A stretch of DNA of 60,000 nt from Liolophura sinensis (Eukaryota > Mollusca > Polyplacophora > Chitonida > Chitonidae), in assembly GCF_032854445.1 (NCBI RefSeq), contig NC_088295.1, forward strand, positions 64,835,249 through 64,895,248, in the 5' to 3' direction. Position 1 is the first letter of the stretch. Each line of letters opens with the position of its first letter. Below, piece by piece: positions 1 through 11,559 of this stretch. The translations under genes and the position numbers were made by a program. Under the pieces are notes generated by a model. It saw nothing but the letters and a program-made list of their open reading frames with translations. It was not told the origin of the DNA and searched no databases.

Positions 1-242
1 CCAGCTGTTTTCCTCATGTATGTCTACACTTGTGCAGCTCTTGTCTGTAAAGCAGACTTGTTCAAAGTGGTGTGGCCTTTGTGTATAAAATCTGTCTGTC
101 TTGTATGATGTCTTGCTCATCTGCCCCGTCCTGTTTTATTTTGTTTGTCATTGTCTGACATGTCTCCTGCTAAAAGCCTCCTCGTGCTGATGATTTACTC
201 TGTCTTGCTTCTCACTCCTGTTGCCATTATGCTGTTATCCAG

Positions 243-3200
243 GGCTGATGCACCTATTATGGCCCACATGTGGGAGGTTTCTACCGTCACCGCTCGAAAG
301 ATTGGGTAATTGGCATATTAATCATTTACTACTTTATAACACCCTAACTGGGTGAAATGTTTGTTGAAGCCAGCATGTTGACTGTACGACACGCACAGAT
401 TCACCTCCTTGGGATTGTCACTTGTGATTGGCTTATAACGTGTTGGGTTGGTTTCATGCTTGGCCTGTTTGCTGTTGACTGTGTCAATGTAGATGCTCCT
501 GTAGGTACAAATGCAAAACACAAAACAACAATATTGTGTAGAATAGAGATATATGCTTGTTCGTAGAATTAGATTTTTAATTTTAAAAAAAAAGCATACT
601 GTTCAATCATTTAATATATTAATTTAATATATATTAATTTAATCACTGTTTGGGGTTGTTTTTTAGGTTTTTTTACACTAACTTCCCTTCACTGCACAAA
701 TACTGTTTTGGGACATGGTATTCATTCCATTGGAATTTACTTCATGAATCAAAATCTAGCATAAGCGCTACTTGATGGATAAACTTTTAGTGAAAACATT
801 GTCTCTCAGTCACATATTTAATAGTTAAAATGAGGTTGAATGGTTGCTTTGTTGAAATAATTTTAAAATGTCATATACAAAAAAGTTTTGTGATTGGAAT
901 AGGTATGAGGAAGGAGTGTGAAGGAAAAATTAAATCATGATGTAATATGTAGATCTTTCTTGAGGATAATCTTGCACAAGATTTTGGGTTTGTGAGTTTG
1001 GTGTTGCTTGTCTGAGCTCCTTTTTGCGTGGTTTTAGACTGTTTTGTTCATTGCCAAGGCTAACCACCTATATATTGTAGATACACAGAAGATGGTCATT
1101 GCTTGGGAGATGCAGAAATACAACCTCCCAACCCCATAAAACTGGAATGGGACCTTCCACTGCCAGTAAGTAACACCATCCGAATAATAAACAAGTTGAT
1201 AAGCTTGGTTTTGAGTGTGTGTGTGTGTGTATGTGTCACTGATCCCTTTTGTAGTCATAAAGCTGCTGTTTTCGCCCTCGACATACCAAGGTTTAATAAT
1301 GAAGTGCACGGCTAGTACATGAACATACATGTATTACCATACGTGGGGAGGTCTACCAGCAACCTGTGGATGGTCGTGGGTTCCCCCTGAGCTCTGCCTG
1401 GTTTCCTCCCACCATCTTATAAGTGAAATATTCTTCAGGACGGCGTAAAACACCAATCAGATAAATAAATACATGTATTACATATAACATATGTGTATTT
1501 GATGTAGAAGTTAAAAGTGCCCTCTTTTTAAATGGACACATGCAAATGTTTCTGAAATCACTTAAATGTATCAAGTTTCTCACAAAACTTCATAAATCAG
1601 CTTTTCGTAACTGTTTTGTTAAATATTCAAGTCACCTGGATGTTACCACCTGTACAGTGTTATTTGCAAAGAGGAGTGTTCTCTGTGGGTTTTTTAAGTA
1701 GTTTGGGTTAAATTTATTTAAACTTGCATTAACTTTTATTGCCTTGTAGTTCATCTGAACTTATTTGTGTTTTCAGTGTCAGGATGTCATTAAAAACAGC
1801 CTTCAGGTGGCCAATCAGCTCCTGAACGATGTTGACCTTCACCTCATTATGCACAATCAGTATGGTAAAGGTTTTATCAAGACATGTAAAGTCAGCCCTG
1901 ATGCTTACATCCAGATGGCGCTTCAGCTGGCCTATATCACGGTAAGGCTAATGGGCAGATAACTGTGTTCCCACTGTGGAGGCAGACTTAGGCTGGCAAA
2001 TGTTAATTAGCAGTGGTGGTTTTTAAAGCTAAACGTACTACATTTCTTGTACTTTGTAGAATGCATACCTTGTCAGTTTTTTAAACGGACATTTGTTCAT
2101 AATTCATGAAGAAATACCAATTTATATGATTATCTAACAAAAGTTACGCACTTAATGATTCCCTATGGTCATGTGACTGAAAAGTTGTTAAGTACGACAT
2201 AAAGTCCCATACTTTATTCTAAATTTATGCAGAAATGGAAAATTAGCAGATGATTGTGAATGTTTTACACAGTTAAGGTGAGAAGACTCCCCCAAAATCT
2301 AGAGAATGTCTTGAAATCTTAAAAATGATTTCTTCAGAATTCAATGAAAGTGAAGAATTGTCTGGCAAAATAGATTAATATCAGATTTTGCTTTCCACCC
2401 CCCACTTGTAGGATCAGGGCAAATTTTGTTTGACGTATGAATCGTCAATGACACGTCTCTTCCGTGAGGGAAGAACAGAGACTGTAAGATCATGCTCACT
2501 GGACTCGGTTGCTTTCTGTCGTGCCATGGAGGACAAGACAAAGACGGTAAGGGGTCAGGTGAACGAGGGTCAACACTTAATTATACAGCAGTACTCTCCT
2601 TCATTTTGAAAAAGCAACAAAACAGTTACCAGAACTGTTGATTGCATGATTAAAGATGTGGTTTAAATGAAGATGATATTTTCATGATTTGTAGCTTTAT
2701 TTTGGTGACATAGGAGATGTGGGCAAATAAGTGGCAACCCTAATAGGTTATGTTTTGCTTTGCATGTCGCTAAAAGTTTTTTGTGATTCCCTTCATTGTA
2801 TTACCATCTATGTTATTTGTTAGGCATCATACGGGTAAATGTTTAAAATGTTTAGTGTACAGTTACAGATATGTGGATTCAAATAGTAAATAAAAATAAA
2901 ATGAACCACACTGCTTTGCCTGGTATCTGTCAGAACTTAGACCACATACAAATTGCCCAGAGCTGGATTTGAGGCTCTGGCTCTGTTGACCCTGCAGATA
3001 CCAACATTTAAGCCCATTGATTTTCCTCAACGGGAAACAGGTCATCGGTGAGTGGTTAAGACAACTTGTCTTTCAATCGCTAGGAAACATATTGTGCAGG
3101 TTTAATCCCGGGCAGGGACAAGAAATTTTTGGATACCTCTGCCCTGACTGTTTGTGGGATGCTTGTACGAATATGTGCGCAGTCTAACATATGTAGGCCC

Positions 3201-6200
3201 ACTTTCATAAAACACGTAACTCAATTTTTCATAACTTTTCGCAAAGAATGACTACCTTATGGCCCTATGACCTAGACAACTTCTTTTACAAAAAAAAACT
3301 TACAGGACATATGAAGTTTTGTAAAAATTTGCCCTGTTTACCACATGTGGAAATGTACCTCCACAAATTAAACACATGTAAACTGAACATCATCGTATAA
3401 ACAAAAAAATTCTTTGTGGAGAAGTTAATCACAGTAAAATATATTAGCTTCTTTTTTGTGTTTTAGGTGGAAGATCGTAAGAAGCTGTTACGCCAGGCCT
3501 GTGACAACCACCAGCAGTTGTACCGCGACGCCATGACTGGGAAGGGCGTGGACAGGCACCTGTTCTGTCTTTACGTCGTCTCTAAATACCTCGGCGAGGA
3601 ATCTCCCTTCCTGCAGCAGGTTCTTAGTCAACCCTGGAGACTCTCCACCAGTCAGGTAATGCTATCATCTGCTTCATGATCCTTTAAAACTCTTGAAAAG
3701 CCTTGAATTTGAAAGTAAGCCTGGAAAATCAAGGTCTGCAGAGCCAACCAGAGCTGCTGATTATACTAAGGTGATATTCTGTTCAGGAAAGTTTATATCC
3801 AACATCTTTCAAATTGCTTAATGCACTGCTATGTATATTTGGAAGACTAACTCAGACCATTGGTTCAAGCTTGTATACATGTAGAATATTCATTCGAAAT
3901 AGCCTGACAATGTGAATTTTGAGCATAGAAAAGTCTTGAAAAAGCCTGGAAATTTAAGTTCTTTAAAGTGTATGAACCCTGTGAACCCCTACATAAAGGT
4001 GACATGATATAATCATGGATGTTTGTAAAATGTAGAGTACAGAAGCAATGAAACTTAACATCAATATACAAACAGAAAATTGCATTAGATAAAAAAAAAC
4101 GAAGGAAGAAAAAAGAAAGAAACAATTACTGATTTTGATTTCTCCTGATTTGTCTGTGTTGTAGACTCCTCATCAACAGACGGACATGATTGACCTGAAG
4201 AAACACCCTGATCACATCTGTGGGGGCGGAGGATTTGGCCCTGTAAGTCCTCAACTAAATAACAGTAACTTCACTTCTGTTTTTCTCATCTGATAACGAC
4301 AAACATGTGACTTTACTACTGTTTTCCTTCATCTAATAACAACAAACATGTCACTTCTCTACTCATTTCCCTCATATGATAATGACAAACCTGTAACTTC
4401 ACTAGTGTTTTCCCTCATCTGATAACAACAAACATGTGACTTTACTACTGTTTTCCCTCATATGATAATGACAAACCTGTAACTTCACTGCTGTTTTCTC
4501 TCATGTGATAATGACAAACCTGTAACTTCACTAGTGTTTTCCCTCATCTCATAACAACAAACATGTGACTTTACTACTGTTTTCCCTCATATGATAATGA
4601 CAAACCTATAACTTCACTACTGTTTTCCCTCATATGATAATGACAAACCTATAACTTCACTACTGTTTTCTCTCATATGATAATGACAAACCTGTAACTT
4701 CACTAGTGTTTTCCCTCATCTGATAACAACAAACATGTGACTTTACTACTGTTTTCCCTCATATGATAATGACAAACCTGTAACTTCACTGCTGTTTCCC
4801 TCATCTGATAACGACAAACATGTGACTTTACTACTGTTTTCCTTCATCTGATAACAACAAACATGTCACTTCTCTACTGATTTCCCTCATATGATAATGA
4901 CAAACCTGTAACTTCACTAGTGTTTTCTCTCATATGATAATGACAAACCTGTAACTTCACTACTGTTTTCCCTTATGTGATAACGACAATCATGTGACTA
5001 TTTCACCAACTTATTTGTCTGAACTGGGAAAGGTTGGAAATTGGAAACCATCTGAATTTATGGTAAAGCACCTAAAGTGTGTACAGTAATGGAGGTAGGC
5101 AGGTGTGTTTCATTTTGAAACTGTATCAAATTATTTGTCTAAATATCCAATCACAAATGTTTTTTGTGAAGGTCATATATTCAGATTGATGTGAGTTTGT
5201 ACAGCTTCACTTCCATCATATTCTTTTAAGATGTATAACAAATTGTTTCTTGCTCCATCATTTCTTCAGGTTGCCGATGACGGTTATGGCGTGTCTTACA
5301 TCATTGCTGGTGAAGATTGTATCATGTTCCATGTCTCCTGTAAAAACTCCTGTTCCACAACAGTAAGTCTCCTGGGGCCAGTTGTTCAATAGTGTGCTAA
5401 AAGTTGAGCCAGATTTAAATCTTAATACCTGCAAAACAAAACTACACGTGATGGGGATTTAGTGTAGATTAAAGTTAATACTGCGCCAAGGGACCTCCGT
5501 GGTTGAGTTGGTTAGCGCGCCAGCGCAGCGTAATGACCCAGAAGCCTCTCAACAATGCTGTCACTGTTCAAGTCCAGCCCAGCCCATGGCTTCCTCTCCG
5601 GCCGTACGTGGGAAGGTCTGCCAGCAGCCTGTGGATGGTTGTGGGTTTCCCCTGGGCTCTGCCCGATTTCTTCACGCCATAATGCTGGACCGCATCATAT
5701 AAGTGAAATATTCTTGAGTATGGCGTAAAACACCAATCAAAAAAATAAATAAAAGAAATACCGGGCTTAACTACTAATACCCTTTTAAACAACAGGGCAC
5801 AGCACTACCACCATTCCTTAAGCTTAAATAGTTCTCAAACATGCATTAGTGGTGGCCTACTCTGTATCATGATTGCTTTAGGCCACACCAAATTATATTG
5901 TTGTTTAACAGACAAAATAAATCTTTTCCTGGCAGGTATAAAACTTAAAAATCATATTATGTGGGAAATGTGGACTGTCACAGCAATGTTTTCTTTTGAA
6001 GAGATATGTATCTCTGAAATACAGGAAAATCATAAAAACATCCAGAGTGAATAAAATAAAAGGTGGATTTTCATTTTTATTTTTATTGATGTTGCTTTAA
6101 ATACTTCATGAATTCAAATTATATACAGTGATAAGTTTGCGGAGGAATAAACAGTTGTCACTGCTTCTGCCGGGTGGCTTTGAGGGATTGGGGGAACAGT

Positions 6201-6495
6201 AGAAAGTCCCTTACCCCTGTTCATCTCTGGTTTGTCAAGATGTTAGACTATTATAGGCCAAAATATTTCAACAGTTCAGCGGTTTTCATATATGTAGTTG
6301 ACAGTCGCTGTATGTTTATCAACTTGTAAATGTGTAATTTCTATGTGGCATCAAGCCTTTCCATCAGTTCAATTCAGTATGAAAGGTTACTAATCAGTCT
6401 CACTCAATTTGTTTTATTTCCAGAACTCCAAGAAATTTGGGGACAGAATAGTAAAAGCCATGAACGATATTAAGAATCTGTTCAACACTGATTGA
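243..6495 (+). CDS. CPT1: Carnitine O-palmitoyltransferase 1, 3' portion (8 exons, 5' end outside window)
   Basis: Exons with consistent phases: 243-305, 1081-1165, 1777-1941, 2412-2546, 3467-3655, 4165-4242, 5270-5362, 6424-6495 (TGA 6493-6495). All have AG acceptors and GT donors. The joined 880 bases give about 293 residues of the C-terminal catalytic half. Family landmarks in order are [57 protein letters not shown], the PWRLSTSQ substrate-site motif and [20 protein letters not shown]1 transfers long-chain acyl groups from CoA to carnitine at the outer mitochondrial membrane, the committed step of mitochondrial fatty-acid oxidation. The [14 protein letters not shown] stretch and the short tail ending NLFNTD fit CPT1 rather than CPT2, CRAT or CROT. 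The catalytic histidine and the N-terminal membrane segments must lie upstream of the window. Reading is intact with no frameshift. Invertebrates usually have one CPT1, so I do not assign A, B or C. Confidence 0.95.
1215..1238 (+). repeat. Short (GT)n microsatellite in CPT1 intron
   Basis: A run of GT dinucleotides with one interruption, just downstream of the CPT1 exon that ends at 1165. Confidence 0.8.
1339..1472 (+). mobile_element. SINE, 3' part (family A) in CPT1 intron
   Basis: Contains the shared 3' body (acgtggggaggtct, ggtttcctcccacc, ataagtgaaatattctt, ggcgtaaaacaccaatca) and an A-rich aataaata tail. The tRNA-like head is absent, so the copy is 5'-truncated. Confidence 0.8.
3044..3210 (+). 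mobile_element. tRNA-derived SINE-like element (family C) in CPT1 intron
   Basis: The head resembles a tRNA: a 'gagtggttaagacaa' A-box-like segment and a 'ggtttaatccc' B-box-like segment about 50 bases later. A related head with the same 'cctttcaatc..taggac' arrangement occurs at 31052 in CEP162, which supports a repeat family rather than a functional tRNA. No acceptor stem can be closed. Confidence 0.5.
4260..4998 (+). repeat. 43-bp minisatellite, about 17 copies, in CPT1 intron
   Basis: Head-to-tail copies of a unit beginning 'ataatgacaaacctgtaact' and ending 'tccctcatatg', 43 bp long, with scattered substitutions (aacaacaaacatgtgac is a common variant). It lies in the intron between exons 4165-4242 and 5270-5362. 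Confidence 0.93.
5489..5754 (+). mobile_element. Near full-length tRNA-derived SINE (family A) in CPT1 intron
   Basis: About 265 bp. The tRNA-like head has an A-box-like 'tggttgagttggttagcgcg' and a B box 'gttcaagtcc' at 5566-5575. The body carries 'ccgtacgtgggaaggtctgc' and the 3' domain 'ataagtgaaatattcttgag' followed by 'ggcgtaaaacaccaatca' and an AATAAATAAA tail. This copy best shows the architecture shared by the other family A copies here. Confidence 0.88.
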
Positions 6496-7545
6496 CATCT
6501 GTAGGAGTGTAGAAAAATAGCCGTCTGTCAGCTTGATCGGTCACCAGTGGAGACAAGGCCCAGCTCGTTCAGTTTTTATAAAGTGGATTTTGTTTGTTTT
6601 AATTTATACCACTCCTATTCCATCCCCATAGTTTTCAGTGCTCAGGTGGGAAGTGAAAATGTGTACATATCTTTTTAAAAAGAAAAAACCTTTGAGTGAA
6701 TATGTTACATTTTTGGGGGGGTATTTTTGTTTGTTTTTACTGTTTCATGAACCTATATATTTTACTCAAGCAGCATTTTGGTTTTAATTTTACGGGGCCT
6801 TGTATCTGGGCAGATGTTGAATCATTGATATAGCAGTTGTTGGTAACGTGTGAGATTTCTTCTTTCTGATGATTTAGTGTTTTGTAAAGCAGTTTTTATG
6901 CATTCACTCCTTTGTTTATTTGTTTTGTGCATTATCCATGCATTTTTAAGACCACACAAGAAAAATCTCATGGGACAAGAGAGAGATTGGCAGGAAAACT
7001 CGAAGCACAAACAATGCAATATAACTGGATTCCAAGTAGATTTCAATTGTTGTCCAAACTTTGTTTACTAATAGCTGAATGTACTTGACTGTTGGAAGTC
7101 CTGTCTTACAGGGCGAGGTGTTGTCTCGGTTTTGGTCACATGGAGATTTTTAACCTATGATATATACCCCAGACCAATTTGTTGACTGGTGTTTTAGCCC
7201 CAATTCAACCATAGCTTGAATAGCAGTTCACTTTATCCTAGAGACCTTGAGCATTTGTCTGTAAATAGACCACAATACATACAGAGTGGGTCCATATGAA
7301 CCTATGTCAGACATTAAGAAGAAACTGTCCATTTTAATGTAAATTTTAATTTGAACAATGTCGATGGCTTTAACAGTGTGTGAAGCTTGCCAACAATGAG
7401 TATGTATACATGGATAGGTTTTGTAACAAAATAATTTTAAAAAAATAAAAAATGTCAGACTGGAAAACTTTGGTAGTTTACCCTGAGTGTTTTAGCGTCC
7501 TCTTACATGGGTGGGCAAATAAAGCCATTTCATTACCTTTGCCGT
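6496..7545 (+). other. Probable 3' UTR of CPT1
   Basis: AT-rich DNA after the CPT1 stop codon with no supported reading frame. AATAAA hexamers at 7444-7449 and 7518-7523 are plausible polyadenylation signals, giving a 3' UTR of roughly 1 kb. The real cleavage site cannot be seen from sequence alone. Confidence 0.45.
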
Positions 7546-8699
7546 GGGTTTTTACATTTTACATCTACCATCGGTAACCAAGTTTTATTCCTGTACTTCG
7601 TTAAATAACAGACAAAAGGCACTTAAACTCATAGACCGGTCAATTGTTTTTGTAATGTGAATTTTCACAAGGGATTTAAAATGGGATTTATCTGTACCTT
7701 GACGCAGTATCCTAATCTCATAGTCTACACAAGACCGTCGGATTGTTCTAATTTGGCTTACAAAACAAGCTCATGTCCATATACAAATGTATTGTATGCA
7801 GAACAAATGCAGAAGGTCGGATGGTCGATAAATGTAATGTAGAGCTAAACGTTTTGGTAACTGCGCTAAATTGGTACCAATTTGTTACAAGTGTAAGTTG
7901 CATTACCTGTCTATGTCCTGGATGGAACAATGTTGTGTGCGACTTGAAAGTAAGGTTTTCTGCTTTGTGACGGTAAGACTTGCAGGGAATTTTACGGGAA
8001 AAAATTTTCTCCCAAATGTAAAGGGCATAGCTTTTAGACTACTGTATCAACTGTCAATGAAACGCAACCCAGCAGAAATGTACTTGAATCTCAAGGAATT
8101 CCGTGTCGTAACATGTTGTGACAGCTTATATATATACTGGTCCTTGAAATCAACCACAACCGAGTGTTCTGGGTGGAAGCACGGTGATCATGTTCCTATT
8201 TTGTGACAGCCTCTTGTACTTATCAGGAGGTAAAGTTTGTAGGTACTGATAAATTTGGCGGCAAAGTTTTTCATTCGCAGTGATTTTGTCAACATTTATA
8301 TTCAGGTAATAACTGCTAAAACCAAAAGCGAAACAAACCAATTGCATTTTAGTTCAGCTCTGCCATATGTAAAATTAGTGATGCAGCTTGTGTTTAGTTC
8401 CTATTCGGTCTGCACAAACTTGGCACAAATTATATTTGAGGGTCGTCTGGATCAAGTTTTCCCCCCTCTGTCAGCAGTGTATTTTTGTGAATATTTTGTT
8501 GTTTCTGAGGATTATGTTTTCTTAAAAGAAGGATCCTTGCCTATGTACTTCTGTGAACAGCTTTTAACCCTCGGATTAAACTGACATTAGCATATGATCA
8601 TTGTTGATTTTGTTGATTACTTCAAACCAGACCACTTCGCTAGTTGACCGCAGCGTCGTCCATTGATCTAATAGCTGTTATGTTGCAGGGTCAAACCTC
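7546..8699. other. Intergenic, no supported gene
   Basis: Two moderate open frames (7871-8206 and 8255-8584, +) show no recognisable domain, no splice logic and no homology that I can identify. I see no repeat structure here. Confidence 0.5.
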
Positions 8700-8701
8700 G
8701 T

Positions 8702-8950
8702 TCCATAACCTAGGTGGTTAGCCTTCCAGCGTGGTGTAATGACCCAGGAGCCTCCATTCAGTGCGGTCTTTGTGAGTTCGAGTCTAGCTCATACTGGCTT
8801 CCTCTCCGGCCGTACGTGGGATAATCTTCCAGGAACCTGCGGATTTCCCCTGGGCTTTGCCCGGTTTCCTCACACCATAATGCTGGCCGCCGTCATATAA
8901 GTGAAATATTCAGCAAGGGAGAACAGCAAAAAATCAAAAAAATATATAAA
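8702..8950 (+). mobile_element. tRNA-derived SINE (family A)
   Basis: Head with 'taggtggttagccttccagc' (A-box-like) and 'gagttcgagtct' (B box), then 'ggccgtacgtgggataatct', 'ggtttcctcacaccataatg' and 'ataagtgaaatattc'. The final 'gagtacggcgtaaaac' segment is diverged. It is immediately upstream of the assembly gap region. Confidence 0.85.
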
Positions 8951-9358
8951 CCCAAATCCCGCTGGTTAGGCATCAACTCTGTCATGACACCGGTCAGTTG
9001 CTTGTCAACTGGCGCCAGTGGCTTCCTTTGTACGCAATTGTTTTTTAGATAAAAAGCCGAAATCTGGAGATGAAGTCAAATTTTTTACCAAACAAAGTGA
9101 AATTTGGGCTTACTTATCTCAAAATTTTGTCTCTTATTTCTCGAAATTTCGAGTGTTGCGAGAAGTGACAGGTCTACGTTCCTCTACATTTATTGTATCC
9201 CGTAAGGACAATGACTGAGCATGTTGGAGTGTGTAGTATAAGTTTATCTGCCTTTGCACTATCCAGTGAGTATGCCAGGCCCAGGATCACGAAGTCAAAA
9301 TTTCAGATCATTTTAAAATTGTTATGTCTTATGTAACAATGTCAAAATATTGGTTGAT

Positions 9359-9558
9359 NNNNNNNNNNNNNNNNNNNNNNNNNNNNNNNNNNNNNNNNNN
9401 NNNNNNNNNNNNNNNNNNNNNNNNNNNNNNNNNNNNNNNNNNNNNNNNNNNNNNNNNNNNNNNNNNNNNNNNNNNNNNNNNNNNNNNNNNNNNNNNNNNN
9501 NNNNNNNNNNNNNNNNNNNNNNNNNNNNNNNNNNNNNNNNNNNNNNNNNNNNNNNNNN
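9359..9558. other. Assembly gap, 200 N
   Basis: Exactly 200 unspecified bases. The 11 bases before the gap (tattggttgat) are repeated immediately after it. Confidence 1.
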
Positions 9559-10900
9559 TATTGGTTGATTCTATATAAGTTATTCAACAACAAATTTCAG
9601 CAAGAATAACGGTAAGGAATATACGAAATTTAATGATTAAAATATAGTCTAAGATCACGTCGTTATCCTGGGGGCCAGACCTACACGAAACGAATATCTA
9701 ATAATCGTACAGATTTCCTAGGTGATGCATTCTATGTACTCGTTACCTGAAAGAGGGAGCCGTGCTCGTCAATTTCATGTGCCAGGCCCGCAAGGCACTA
9801 CTACCTTGGCAGACGAGGAAGGAAGAGAAGGGTAAACTCCTTCAGTTTTGCACGAAACACCTATCAAGAAGGCCAACCCTCACTTCGCCCGGATGTACGT
9901 GGAGCATCTTGAGATGAGTAAGTGCTTTTTCCCTACCCTCTCCACCTTCGTGATACCACCATTACCCCCTTGCCATGGCATACGGTGATCATTCTACCCA
10001 TGTGTTTACAAGGATGTTACCAGGGTGCGAGTTCTCAACACAGACCATTGCCAAGACTTCCTGAGATTTATTCACCACCACGAGACATTTCTCACAGTGA
10101 CCGGGCATGTTCCCCAGCGTAAAACACACACCAATAACGGACTTGACACGGGGTTTTATCTGCTGCTGCTAGTGTTCTATAACTGTGCTTAATTTCTTAT
10201 TTCACTGTTGGAGTTCACATGCAATAAAAAACAAAAATGTCACGTTGAATCCTCGGTCTTTTCGTTGGTTATTTCACACCAACACCGCGTGTGTTTTTTA
10301 GCTATGGGTAGTCCACGGTAAGTGATTTGAATGATTTCTGTAGTGCTCGGTCGGTGTACGGCACTACAGTGACGGTGTGTTTTTAAACTTTGTGTCTTTC
10401 CAGCCCGAATAACCTGCGCACCACGCCCAGGTTGAAGCGGAGCACGCTGGAGTCAGTGACCGCGACCCTGTCGATGCCACCCCTCCATGCATTGTGGCCA
10501 CAGACCCCTATTAGTTTTCCATGAACGACAATGTTAACGTTCAGCGCTGTAGCTCAGCCCCAAACATTACGTGGCCAATAAGCTTTGGTGCATACCTGGC
10601 CCAGCCTGTGAGAAAGAAGCCATAAAAACCTCCACATAGGTTGAACGTCAAAATCTGGACCCTTCTGTGCCGGCAGCTGGGAGGGGTGCCTAGCAGCGCC
10701 AAGGGGACGTCACTCGCAGCCTCATCACCACCTGTCTCCTTGTGTCCTCTCGCCCAGAATCTCAAACTTTCATCATTAAAACTCATATCTGCTTAAAGCT
10801 TAGACAGTTTCCATCATTTTGATACCAAGCATGCACCTGTACACCAAACATGGCAGGCTAGCAGCAAAAAAAGACTTTACACCCTAAAATACACAGAATT
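9559..10900. other. GC-richer island with unassigned decayed coding-like DNA
   Basis: From about 9700 the base composition is richer in G+C than the flanks, and short open stretches occur in several frames (for example + near 9740-9930 and - at 10541-10786). None gives a domain I can name. Position directly upstream of the integrase relic makes a mobile-element origin plausible, but that is inference. Confidence 0.35.
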
Positions 10901-10939
10901 ACATTCGTCCCTACCGCAAAACGGAAGTTGTAATGGGGA

Positions 10940-11540
10940 TCTGTGTTTATTGTACCCGACAACCCAGCGGCTTACAGCGGCATCCAGCCCTTGCTCAAGG
11001 CAGTCCGGAAACAAGGACTTAAGGTGTCTGGCCAGCGTGTCGGCTTGGCTGGCCCAACAGGACAGTACACACCGAACCGTCCCGCTCGACGGCGCTGCCC
11101 TCGTAACCGAGTCGTGGTTAGGAGTATATACAGTCAGTGGCAGGCGGACCTGGTAGACATGGGAGCGCAAACACAAGTATTTCACCGCTCACAACACTCG
11201 GTGGTACCTGGACGCCTTGCCGTCGCTGGTCCGCGGCTACAATCGAGTGTATCACCGGGGTATACGGCGGGCCCCCATCGAAGTCACCACGCAAAATCAG
11301 AAAGAAGTGCACCAAGCCATGTATGGTCCGCCCACATCCAAACACGGTAACCGTTGTACCGTTACCGCGCTGGCGATCTCGTGCGTATAAATTAAAAAAG
11401 TAAAAAGGATACTCGAAAAATCGTACCTCCCGGGTTGGAGAACGGAAATGTTCCGCGCCGTCCGTACCCACCCCGGTCAGCCCGTCGTGTACACACTTGA
11501 TGACTTTATACGGCTAATCTCTCTGGATTTGGATTACCAA
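10940..11540 (+). pseudogene. Degraded Polinton/Maverick-type (retroviral-like) integrase, catalytic core deleted
   Basis: Fragments in shifting frames match the order of the integrase of Polinton/Maverick elements and their domesticated relatives. First comes a zinc-binding N-terminal part (10945-11135). Then comes the start of the catalytic domain, WQADLVDMG at about 11138. The sequence next jumps to the end of that domain (WYLDALPSLVRGYN, YHRGIRRAPIEV), and then to the C-terminal domain after a GDLVRI-like segment near 11370-11440. The middle of the catalytic domain, where the acidic active-site residues should sit, is missing, and frameshifts and stops are present. This cannot encode an active enzyme. 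I see no terminal inverted repeats or other element genes with certainty. Confidence 0.7.
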
Positions 11541-11559
11541 CCAACTTGTAAGGTTGGAA

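Noticed and set aside
3044-3120. Possible tRNA gene (A-box and B-box-like segments)
   Set aside because: No acceptor or anticodon stem can be paired and a related copy exists at 31052, so it is a SINE head.
7871-8584. Two adjacent + strand open frames downstream of CPT1
   Set aside because: No domain, no common splice arrangement and composition like the surrounding non-coding DNA.
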